From contig MVZL01000082.1 in assembly GCA_002068375.1 (NCBI GenBank), positions 1 through 5,946 on the forward strand: a DNA stretch of 5,946 bases, given 5' to 3'. The notes beneath the pieces are model-generated. The model was not told the origin of the DNA, did no database searches, and saw only the letters and a list, made by a program, of their open reading frames with translations. Within the stretch, counting starts at the first letter, position 1; each line of letters opens with the position of its first letter. Shown here one piece after another: positions 1-4,739 of the stretch. The translations under genes and the position numbers were made by a program. Origin of the DNA: Tenericutes bacterium ADurb.BinA155 (GTDB lineage: Bacteria > Bacillota_I > Bacilli_A > RFN20 > CAG-826).

Positions 1-1
1 C

Positions 2-259
2 CTTTTTTATATCGAAAAAGAAATTCCGCTCAATCTTTCTTACTTGAAGAACAAGCTTGTCCAAAGCGGACGGATTGAAGAGAGTGATCCTTTTGGAAAA
101 GAGGAGGCCCTGTCTCTTTTTAAGGAGCGTTTTTCCGCGATCGATTTTGCTGAAGCCTCAAAGGATGTCGCCCCGTTTCTTTTGGACAAAGAAGATGTTG
201 CCCATTGGGATTCTAAACTATTTCTCGATTCCCTTTCTCTTCTCAAATTCAGAGACTGA
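2..259 (+). CDS. AbiEii/AbiGii-type nucleotidyltransferase toxin, C-terminal part only
   Basis: The frame is open from base 2 through 85 codons to a TGA stop at 257-259, so the gene starts outside the window. A TTG at 44 lies inside this continuous frame and need not be the start. The visible residues are acidic and helical. They match my recollection of the C-terminal end of the AbiEii/AbiGii (DUF1814-type) family: a pattern like 'RFSAIDFAEASKDVAPFL' followed by a short loop, then 'HW' and a helix ending in 'LLKF'. AbiEii proteins are nucleotidyltransferase toxins of type IV toxin-antitoxin and phage-abortive systems, normally paired with an AbiEi antitoxin gene just upstream. The catalytic GS...D region is off the window, so activity cannot be judged. 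The gene points toward the tRNA remnant 180 bp downstream, which suggests it is the last gene of an integrated element. The family call rests on pattern memory only. Confidence 0.55.
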   Translation, partial: LFYIEKEIPLNLSYLKNKLVQSGRIEESDPFGKEEALSLFKERFSAIDFAEASKDVAPFLLDKEDVAHWDSKLFLDSLSLLKFRD

Positions 260-330
260 GGGTTGTCACCAAACAGCAGATTTGTTTATTGAATTTGTGG
301 GTTAAGAGGTCCACAAGTCCGAGGCCATTA

Positions 331-379
331 CTCGAGAATGGCTCGAGAACGGATGCCCTAAAACAATTTCGTTCTCGAG
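331..379. repeat. CTCGAGAA direct and inverted repeats, possible recombinase arm sites
   Basis: CTCGAGAATGG (331-341) is followed directly by CTCGAGAACGG (342-352), giving an 11-bp direct repeat with one difference. CTCGAGAACG (342-351) is repeated in perfect inverted form as CGTTCTCGAG (370-379) across an 18-nt spacer. Together there are three related sites in 49 bp, two of them one helical turn apart. The position, 60-110 bp from the proposed crossover, is where arm-type integrase sites or excisionase sites usually lie. No T-run follows, so this is not a good terminator. The binding role is inferred. Confidence 0.5.
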
Positions 380-394
380 CAACGCCATGGAAAA

Positions 395-419
395 TTGTCC
401 CTTTTTGTCCCTAAAAAGG
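395..419. repeat. TTGTCCCT direct repeat with 10-bp period, overlapping a hairpin
   Basis: TTGTCCCT occurs at 395-402 and again at 405-412, exactly 10 bp apart. CCTTTTT (400-406) and AAAAAGG (413-419) can also pair around a 6-nt loop. The hairpin is not followed by a T-run. Phased direct repeats beside an attachment core resemble excisionase or accessory-factor sites, which is an inference from position. Confidence 0.4.
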
Positions 420-427
420 AACGTCTG

Positions 428-448
428 GAGGACCACTCAAAATCCCTC
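428..448. other. Putative attachment-site core (attR) at the tRNA-Leu anticodon loop
   Basis: The 7-nt anticodon loop CTCAAAA (436-442) is flanked on the right by the anticodon-stem strand TCCCTC (443-448). On the left lies only an imperfect complement, GAGGA (428-432), plus three extra bases. A native tRNA would have GAGGGA abutting the loop. Such an imperfect left half-site is what is expected where the element's own core half-site replaces the tRNA 5' side after strand exchange within the anticodon loop, a common target of tyrosine recombinases. The exact crossover position cannot be fixed without the intact tRNA copy. Confidence 0.5.
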
Positions 449-491
449 GAATGCATAATTCATGCCGGTTCAATTCTGGCCACGGGCACCA
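436..491 (+). tRNA. tRNA-Leu(CAA) 3' half (partial, 5' half absent)
   Basis: The segment folds as the 3' part of a class II tRNA. It has an anticodon loop CTCAAAA (436-442) with U33 at 437 and anticodon CAA at 438-440, then the 3' anticodon strand TCCCT (443-447). The long variable arm is GAAT/ATTC (449-452 with 458-461) around a 5-nt loop. The T arm is GCCGG/CTGGC (464-468 with 476-480, one G-U) around TTCAATT, which fits the TTCRANY loop consensus. The 3' acceptor strand CACGGGC (481-487) is followed by discriminator A (488) and encoded CCA (489-491). Long variable arm, A73 and CAA all fit leucine. No GCCCGTG acceptor strand, D arm or proper 5' anticodon strand lies upstream, so this cannot be a working tRNA. 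It is read as an integration remnant. Confidence 0.8.
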
Positions 492-504
492 TGACGAATG
501 AAAT

Positions 505-531
505 TCCCTCCAATATCTGGAGGGATTTTTT
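505..531 (+). terminator. Intrinsic terminator of the tRNA-Leu locus
   Basis: A perfect 8-bp stem TCCCTCCA (505-512) / TGGAGGGA (518-525) around the loop ATATC is followed directly by six T (526-531). It sits 13 bases after the CCA end, as expected for the native terminator of the original tRNA gene. This supports the view that the right side is the resident chromosome. Confidence 0.85.
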
Positions 532-929
532 ATGAAAATCAGTCTCTCTCAGAGTCACTTAGAGCTAGGCGATTCCCTAACTCATACAATATGGTTGCGC
601 TCTTTCTTTCATGAACGGAAGCGGCTCAGAAGCCCTCAAGAATCATCCTTACCAAACCCTTAATCGTTCGTTAACGGTGCAAAATGAGAAGAAAGACATC
701 GTTTTCTCGTAACCTCACTACACGGAAACCGAAACTTTAAAAAATTAAAATAAACATCCTTTTTTAAAATGGTTATCATTCGAATTAATCGGTGGCCAAT
801 TGCTTTCTGTTGCTTCTTGATTTTACTAGTGACACTAAATTAGTATTTTCAATTCTAACAAATTCTTAAAAGTAAGATAATTACTATTTCTTTTGCAATT
901 TATAAACATTTACACAGTGTCAAGCAAAA
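532..929. other. AT-rich intergenic region with no supportable gene
   Basis: About 400 bases follow the tRNA terminator. An ATG at 532 opens a 43-codon frame (stop 661-663), but it starts on the terminator T-tract, has no ribosome binding site and makes a peptide with no recognisable features. From about 735 the DNA is strongly AT-rich, with A and T runs. The region otherwise acts as a long upstream region for the surface-protein gene. Confidence 0.5.
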
Positions 930-930
930 G
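890..930. promoter_or_regulatory. Inverted repeat just upstream of the -35 box, possible operator
   Basis: CTTTTGC (890-896) and GCAAAAG (924-930) form a 7-bp inverted repeat. Inside it lies the short palindrome ACACAGTGT (912-920). The right arm ends 2 bp before the proposed -35 box at 933. The placement would suit an activator or repressor site, but no regulator is identified and the arms are short in AT-rich DNA. Confidence 0.25.
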
Positions 931-932
931 TA

Positions 933-961
933 TTGAAAAGGCTCTAGTCCAATGCTTTAAT
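933..961 (+). promoter_or_regulatory. Sigma-70-type promoter for the surface-protein gene
   Basis: TTGAAA (933-938) and TTTAAT (956-961) match the -35 and -10 consensus in four of six positions each, with the ideal 17-bp spacer. Transcription would start near 968, giving a leader of about 20 bases that just contains the ribosome binding site. Confidence 0.5.
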
Positions 962-970
962 TAGGCCGTC

Positions 971-979
971 AAAGGAAGG
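971..979 (+). promoter_or_regulatory. Ribosome binding site that fixes the TTG start
   Basis: AAAGGAAGG lies 8 bases before the TTG at 988. The reading frame has a stop at 958-960 and no ATG or GTG before 988, so the TTG is the only reasonable start. Confidence 0.65.
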
Positions 980-987
980 CGATTATT

Positions 988-2403
988 TTGGCAAACAAAG
1001 CAAATTATCAACGGAAACCAGCTCGGGTCATGGCTCGGCTTCTTTTTAGTTTATTTACTTTATTCGGAACGGCAATCGTTTTACTGGATCTTTCGGATTG
1101 GGATACGCCGACTCCTACCCTGGCGGCGGGGGAAGCGGTTCCGACCACCGAGAACATCGATACCGAATACTACCTTTTGAGTAGCACGACGGTTACTTCC
1201 GATCACCCGCTCGTCGTCGGAGGGAAATATCTGATCGGCGCTTTTGACTCGGCCACGCTCGGCTACCTCTTCATGCAGAACACGAAGTCGTTAAGCTCCT
1301 ACATGAACGCGGCTACGGGAACGGTGAATGGAAATCTCATGACGGTTCCGACAACGAGCACTCTTAAGATCACCTTGGGCGGCAGCGCTGGGGCCTACAC
1401 TTGGTACGCCGATAACCCAGCCACAGCCGGCCAAAACTATTTCCAGGTCAGCACCTCAACTATTGGACTCGCCACCGTGCTTACGAATGTCTATGACCCG
1501 ATTGCCATCACGATGTCGGCGGCGACCGCGGACATCCGCTTCGCTTCGACTCCGAACAAAATGGTCGGTTACCTTAAGGCCGGCACCTACAAGCTTTTCG
1601 TGAATGCTCCCCCCGCCCAAAGCGGCCTTGTCACTCCCACGATGTTTGAAAAATACGGCTATCCGATGTACCTGAGCGTCGTCGGATCGGCTAACGCCAT
1701 CTATGGTTCGACGGGATTTACTTTGGCCGGGGCTGGGATTTCCGTCCGGGCCTATTACCGCGATGGCCGCTACCGGGATGTGACTTCAACCTGCACCTAT
1801 ACCGCACCGAATACCGGAATCCTTGGGGCCAAGAGCTACCCCATTTCTTATACCTATCGAGGGGTGACGGCTTCCTCGAGTTATAGCATCGACGTCACCA
1901 ATGTCGGTTCCTCCGCTTTAACGACTTTTACCGCCGCGAATCAGGCCGCAGCGACGCGGGATTACACCCAGCAATATAAAACCTGCCCGGGCGGGACGAC
2001 CGACCCGGTGGTTTTACGCTTAGCTAAGGAATATAACGCCATGAGCGTGAATGCGGGCGGATCCAATGCGAAGACTCTTTTTAAAAGCCTTGTGGAAACG
2101 GTGAATGACTACGATTTTGGCCAATCGAGCCAGTATAGTAACAAGTCCTATCCCGGCGGAGCCCCGAGCGTGGCGAACGTTAACATCTACGTCAAACTCT
2201 TGGTGATGGTCCAATGGTATAACGCCAACCACACGGCGAAAATCTACCTTTATGACACCGTCAGTTATGGCGGGACCGATAGTGGGGGATCGGAGGCTAC
2301 GTTCCTTTACTCATCGATCAAGCCGGCCGGATCGTGCGGCCTAATGAAACGGGGTCTTCAGCTTCGACGACCTTACTCGTGGTCGCGCTTTCCGGAGGTT
2401 TGA
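988..2403 (+). CDS. Secreted surface protein with Ig-like domain, C-terminus frameshifted
   Basis: 471 codons from TTG. The N-terminus has a basic stretch (residues 1-17, with K and R) and a hydrophobic core (about 18-35). A likely signal-peptidase site lies near 'TLAA' at 44-47, so the product is exported. Residues 60-230 are Thr/Ser/Ala-rich, beta-type and unassigned. Residues 232-303 resemble a group 3 bacterial Ig-like (Big_3) domain: 'ISVRAYYRDGRYRDVT' then 'SYPISYTYRGVTASSSYSI'. Residues 320-425 form a more helical module with a conserved-looking Cys (333) and an 'LAKEYNAMS' segment, which I cannot name. The last ~35 residues turn basic and Cys/Trp-containing without domain character, while the -1 frame encodes a membrane anchor that ends at 2465. 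The gene is therefore probably disrupted or carries a base-call error near its end. It looks monocistronic: own promoter, own terminator. Ligand or role is unknown. Confidence 0.75.
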   Translation: MANKANYQRKPARVMARLLFSLFTLFGTAIVLLDLSDWDTPTPTLAAGEAVPTTENIDTEYYLLSSTTVTSDHPLVVGGKYLIGAFDSATLGYLFMQNTKSLSSYMNAATGTVNGNLMTVPTTSTLKITLGGSAGAYTWYADNPATAGQNYFQVSTSTIGLATVLTNVYDPIAITMSAATADIRFASTPNKMVGYLKAGTYKLFVNAPPAQSGLVTPTMFEKYGYPMYLSVVGSANAIYGSTGFTLAGAGISVRAYYRDGRYRDVTSTCTYTAPNTGILGAKSYPISYTYRGVTASSSYSIDVTNVGSSALTTFTAANQAAATRDYTQQYKTCPGGTTDPVVLRLAKEYNAMSVNAGGSNAKTLFKSLVETVNDYDFGQSSQYSNKSYPGGAPSVANVNIYVKLLVMVQWYNANHTAKIYLYDTVSYGGTDSGGSEATFLYSSIKPAGSCGLMKRGLQLRRPYSWSRFPEV

Positions 2404-2465
2404 CTTTGCTTTTGATCACAGTGATTTTTGTTGCGAGCCAACGAAAGAAAGCTCATAGAGAATAG
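2283..2465 (+). pseudogene. Out-of-frame C-terminal membrane anchor of the surface protein
   Basis: The -1 frame relative to the upstream gene is open from 2283 to a TAG at 2463-2465. It reads into a Ser/Thr-rich stretch 'NETGSSASTT', a hydrophobic span of about 20 residues beginning 'LLVVALSGG' and continuing 'LTLLLITVIFVA', then the basic tail 'SQRKKAHRE'. That is a classic C-terminal anchor: outside linker, single transmembrane helix, positive cytoplasmic end. The frame opens right at the G5 run 2284-2288. One additional G there would fuse the two frames smoothly as '...TDSGG' plus 'IGGYVPLLIDQAG...'. I infer that the real protein runs 988-2465 and that a single base is missing, either by mutation or by sequence error. 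Confidence 0.7.
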
Positions 2466-2506
2466 TCTAGACGAGACGACCTTAACTTTGGTTCCCCCCA
2501 GAACAC

Positions 2507-2548
2507 AGCCTGACTCCCCCGCACCCCGCGATAGTCAGGCTTTTGTTT
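2507..2548 (+). terminator. Intrinsic terminator of the surface-protein gene
   Basis: A perfect 9-bp stem AGCCTGACT (2507-2515) / AGTCAGGCT (2533-2541) with a C-rich 17-nt loop runs into the T-rich tract TTTTGTTT (2541-2548). It lies 41 bases after the restored stop at 2465. Confidence 0.8.
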
Positions 2549-2553
2549 AGAAT

Positions 2554-2586
2554 AAAAAAAGCCCAAGAGAATCACCTCTTGGGCTT
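2554..2586 (-). terminator. Intrinsic terminator of the LRR lipoprotein gene
   Basis: On the minus strand, AAGCCCAAGAG (2586-2576) pairs with CTCTTGGGCTT (2569-2559) across a 6-nt loop, an 11-bp perfect stem followed by a run of T (the A-run 2554-2560 on the plus strand). It lies 19 bases beyond the stop codon of the minus-strand gene. Confidence 0.85.
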
Positions 2587-2605
2587 GAACTACTCTGAAG
2601 TAGAC

Positions 2606-4210
2606 TCAGAGCGTGATACTGCCGTCGCTGCAGATGACGGTGGTAAGAGCGGCCAACAAACGCCAATTTAGGCCGAGGCTCACTTTAGCCCAATCGGCGA
2701 GTGTTCCTTCATACGTTAAGGCATTCAATTGGGTGCAATCGCAGAAAGCTACGACTCCGATCGAAGTGATGCTGGCAGGCAGGGTAACGCTCGTTAAGCC
2801 CCGGCAATCCAAGAAGAGTCCTCCGGAGACGGATGTTAATCCGGCCGGGAGAGTTACGCTGGTAAAGGCGGTGCAGAATCCAAAGGCATAGTTTCCGAGC
2901 GCGGTCACCGTGCTCGGGAAAGCAACGCCCGAGAGGTTAATACAGTATTCAAAAGCGTCGTCCTCAATTTCAAGTAGACCCTCCGAAAACGTAATGCTCT
3001 TAAGCGTAGAAGCGCCTTTAAACGCTTTGCGGCCAATCAAAGTGACGCTGGAAGGAATTTCGTAAGAATCCCCGGACGCTTCAGCGTAGGCATAGAGTTG
3101 GGTCTGATCTTTTGAATAAAGCGCCCGCGAATCGCTCATGAGATTCGTACTGGTGGAGTCAACCGTGATTTTGGCTAATTTCGGGCAAAAGTTGAATCCG
3201 ACACAGCTGATCAGCGAAGCGGGAAGGGTGATCGCGGAGAGCTGATCGCAACCATCAAAAGCCATAGATTCGATCGAAACGACGCCGGCGGGAACGCTAT
3301 AGGTTCTGCCCGAGGCATTCGCGTAGAAAATAAGATTATTTGAGCTGATCTTAATGAGGGAGCGCGAATCGGTCTTGTAGTTGGCGTTTTCGCTTGCGAT
3401 GCTGATCGATTTGACGCTATTGCAGTACCAAAAGGGGTTGAGACCTAAGTTCGTTAAAGAAGCGGGCAAAGCGATGCTTTCGAGACTATAGCAATATTCG
3501 AAAACATAGTTGTCGAGTGTCGTCAAGCCTTCGGCAAAAGTCACCTCGGTCAGCTGCTCGCAATGATTGAAAGCGAATGAAGCGATGGAAGTGATCGAAG
3601 AAGGAATGCTTATCTTTTGAAGCCAAGCCATCTCGGAGAACCCTGCATATTCAATGGATGTGAGCGGATGGTTGCCGTTCGTTCCATCGTCCAGATTCGA
3701 GGGGAGAACGATTTCTCCGAGATCGGAGACGGTCTCATCCGAATTGGCTTTGACCGAGTAGGACGTGGTGTCGCTATGGTAGGTGAAAACGAGACGACGC
3801 AGACTTTCTTCCTCAAGGGTGTTTGAGCGGTAAGTCGCCTTGTAGGTTGCGTTCGCGGTCGCGGGGACAATCGGATGGTCCCAGCCACTGAAGGTATAGC
3901 AAGTATCGCCATCGACCGGCTTCGTCGGATGACCACCCAAGAAAACCGGCAATACGCCTTCTTCGATGTCACTCAACTGCAGGATCGTGCCATCATCGTC
4001 CAAGAAGCGGATCGTATAAAACGCGGCGTTAGAGGAAATTGAAACGCTGGTGGAACTGGTATTTTGAGAAGGAGTGGACGTCACGGAAGTGGCTGCGCTG
4101 CCCGAGCCCTTTGAAGCAGCGGAACTCGAACTTGCGGTTCCGCCCCCGCAAGAAGCTAACAGAAATAATGAACTCAGAAGGAGAAGATACGACGAGGCTT
4201 TGTTATTCAT
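2606..4210 (-). CDS. Lipoprotein with InlB-like domain and BspA-type LRR_5 repeats
   Basis: 534 codons from the ATG at 4210. This start is preferred over an in-frame ATG at 4231 because a GGAGGT site sits directly before it and the -10 box lies at 4236-4241. Residues 1-20 are a lipoprotein signal with lipobox L-A-S-C, so Cys21 would be lipidated. Residues 22-62 are a Ser/Thr/Ala/Gly linker. Residues 64-128 resemble the InlB B-repeat/Listeria-Bacteroides repeat fold ('FYTIRFLDDDG' then 'YTFSGWDHPI' and 'ATYKATY'). Residues about 183-500 are leucine-rich repeats of the BspA/LRR_5 type, with recurring units of roughly 23 residues such as 'LPASLTSI...AF..C..L'. Two longer units carry a 'DSR.L' insertion (near 281 and 360). 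The end 'YEGTLADW...CSDGSITL' is the usual cap of such proteins. It is a cell-surface protein of the extracellular leaflet, probably for adhesion or recognition. It is monocistronic by its own promoter and terminator. Confidence 0.9.
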   Translation of the reverse strand: MNNKASSYLLLLSSLFLLASCGGGTASSSSAASKGSGSAATSVTSTPSQNTSSTSVSISSNAAFYTIRFLDDDGTILQLSDIEEGVLPVFLGGHPTKPVDGDTCYTFSGWDHPIVPATANATYKATYRSNTLEEESLRRLVFTYHSDTTSYSVKANSDETVSDLGEIVLPSNLDDGTNGNHPLTSIEYAGFSEMAWLQKISIPSSITSIASFAFNHCEQLTEVTFAEGLTTLDNYVFEYCYSLESIALPASLTNLGLNPFWYCNSVKSISIASENANYKTDSRSLIKISSNNLIFYANASGRTYSVPAGVVSIESMAFDGCDQLSAITLPASLISCVGFNFCPKLAKITVDSTSTNLMSDSRALYSKDQTQLYAYAEASGDSYEIPSSVTLIGRKAFKGASTLKSITFSEGLLEIEDDAFEYCINLSGVAFPSTVTALGNYAFGFCTAFTSVTLPAGLTSVSGGLFLDCRGLTSVTLPASITSIGVVAFCDCTQLNALTYEGTLADWAKVSLGLNWRLLAALTTVICSDGSITL

Positions 4211-4211
4211 A

Positions 4212-4220
4212 AGGACCTCC
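4212..4220 (-). promoter_or_regulatory. Ribosome binding site deciding the lipoprotein start
   Basis: The minus strand reads AAAGGAGGTCCTT immediately before the ATG at 4210, a near-perfect anti-16S match at short spacing. The alternative ATG at 4231 has no such site and lies about where transcription should begin. Confidence 0.8.
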
Positions 4221-4235
4221 TTTATGAACAAAAGA

Positions 4236-4241
4236 ATTATA
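4236..4241 (-). promoter_or_regulatory. -10 box of the lipoprotein promoter
   Basis: A perfect TATAAT on the minus strand (ATTATA at 4236-4241 on plus) lies 25 bases before the ATG. No good -35 box stands at 17 bp. The nearest, TTGCTA, is 21 bp away and TAACGA at 17 bp is poor, so the promoter may depend on an activator or on the strong -10 alone. Confidence 0.5.
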
Positions 4242-4309
4242 AAGTGCTTCGGGCCGATTCGTTAGCAAGGATTTCGTTCTTTGCCGAAAACCGATTTGGG
4301 GGTCGCGGG

Positions 4310-4355
4310 GAAAAAGAAAGGGGGCCTGTCCTTCTTTTGAAGGAAAGCGCCCCCT
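4310..4355 (-). terminator. Intrinsic terminator of the kinase-Hpt operon
   Basis: On the minus strand AGGGGGC (4355-4349) pairs with GCCCCCT (4325-4319). An inner stem TCCTTC/GAAGGA closes a 4-nt loop, and the T-rich tract TTTCTTTTTC follows. It begins 11 bases after the Hpt stop codon and separates the operon from the lipoprotein gene. Confidence 0.8.
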
Positions 4356-4366
4356 AGCAAGATCCT

Positions 4367-4723
4367 TTAGTCCGCCAGGATATCTTTCAGTTCCTGCAGC
4401 TCGATTAGGAGCTTCTCGTAGTTTTCTTGGACCTGATCGGTCTTGCCGATTCTTAAGGGCTCCACGATCGCGCAGGCGGTTTCATACATCGGCGTCAAGG
4501 CCATATTCCCCAATAGTCCCTTTAGGGCGTGGGCCTTTTCGAAGGCGGCTTTCAGGTCTTGAGCTTTTAAGGCGGTGCCGAGTTCTTCAAAGGAAGGATC
4601 GTCCGGGACCATCTTTAAGCAGGTCACGTAGAAGTTCTCGTCGTTCAAGAAGCGGGAGAGTTCTTCCCGGACGTGGCAGCCTTTCTTTACTAAGGCATCG
4701 ATGATTTCAGTGTTACTTTTCAT
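4367..4723 (-). CDS. Stand-alone Hpt phosphotransfer protein
   Basis: 118 residues, the usual size of a single-domain Hpt protein, and almost entirely helical. The motif 'AHALKGLLGNMAL' at residues 64-76 is the Hpt signature (HxLKG), with His65 as the expected phosphorylated residue and Lys68/Gly69 in place. The N-terminal helices hold 'FLNDENFYVTCLKMV' (about 25-39), matching the first part of the four-helix bundle. In the cytoplasm it would accept phosphate from the receiver domain of the hybrid kinase encoded just upstream and pass it to a response regulator. It is translated from an ATG 14 bases after the kinase stop, from a site touching that stop. No output regulator is seen here. Confidence 0.88.
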   Translation of the reverse strand: MKSNTEIIDALVKKGCHVREELSRFLNDENFYVTCLKMVPDDPSFEELGTALKAQDLKAAFEKAHALKGLLGNMALTPMYETACAIVEPLRIGKTDQVQENYEKLLIELQELKDILAD

Positions 4724-4731
4724 AGGAGGTT

Positions 4732-4739
4732 CCTTCCTT
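4732..4739 (-). promoter_or_regulatory. Ribosome binding site of the Hpt gene, overlapping the kinase stop
   Basis: The minus strand reads TAAGGAAGG: the TAA is the kinase stop (4740-4738) and AAGGAAGG is the ribosome binding site, 8 bases before the Hpt ATG. The overlap suggests translational coupling and fixed stoichiometry. Confidence 0.7.

Larger units (their letters stand above)
260..435. other. Non-coding segment between toxin gene and tRNA remnant
   Basis: I see no plausible gene. The first 70 bases are featureless and hold no clear terminator for the toxin gene. From 331 onward it holds three CTCGAG palindromes (331, 342, 374), a tandem 11-bp repeat, a 10-bp inverted repeat, and a second direct repeat of TTGTCCCT at 10-bp spacing. 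These are listed separately. Confidence 0.6.
1..442. mobile_element. Right end of a putative tRNA-Leu-integrated genomic island
   Basis: This is inferred from two things seen in the sequence. A tRNA-Leu 3' half without its 5' half begins at about 436, and a cluster of phased direct and inverted repeats lies on the left side only (331-419). When a tyrosine-recombinase element integrates at a tRNA, the displaced original 3' end of the tRNA is left at the far end of the element. In the tRNA's reading direction the element therefore lies upstream, which here is to the left. The AbiEii-like toxin gene at the edge is typical island cargo. No integrase is visible. It would lie further left, perhaps beside the intact tRNA-Leu. 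Confidence 0.55.

Noticed and set aside
44..259. TTG at 44 as the start of a 71-residue protein
   Set aside because: The same frame is open to the window edge and the sequence upstream continues the same protein character, so the gene is simply cut.
400..419. Hairpin CCTTTTT/AAAAAGG as terminator of the toxin gene
   Set aside because: The stem is AT-rich and no T-run follows. It is better explained as part of the repeat cluster beside the attachment core.
260..491. Group I intron inside the tRNA-Leu anticodon loop as the reason for the missing 5' half
   Set aside because: No 5' exon (acceptor strand, D arm) is found anywhere upstream in the window, the base before the loop sequence is not the terminal G expected of a group I intron, and a protein gene occupies the region instead.
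532..663. 43-codon ATG frame after the tRNA terminator
   Set aside because: It starts directly at the terminator T-tract, has no ribosome binding site and the peptide has no domain or compositional signal.
2283..2360. Programmed -1 ribosomal frameshift in the surface-protein gene
   Set aside because: I see no X XXY YYZ slippery heptamer in the right phase with a following stem. A missing base in the G5 run is simpler.
2613..2891. 92-codon plus-strand frame opposite the LRR gene
   Set aside because: It is antisense to the repeat-rich coding region and its apparent repeats merely mirror the LRR repeats. It also has no ribosome binding site.
2606..4231. Upstream ATG at 4231 as the lipoprotein start
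   Set aside because: It would add seven residues before a complete lipoprotein signal, lies at the predicted transcription start, and lacks the ribosome binding site that the ATG at 4210 has.
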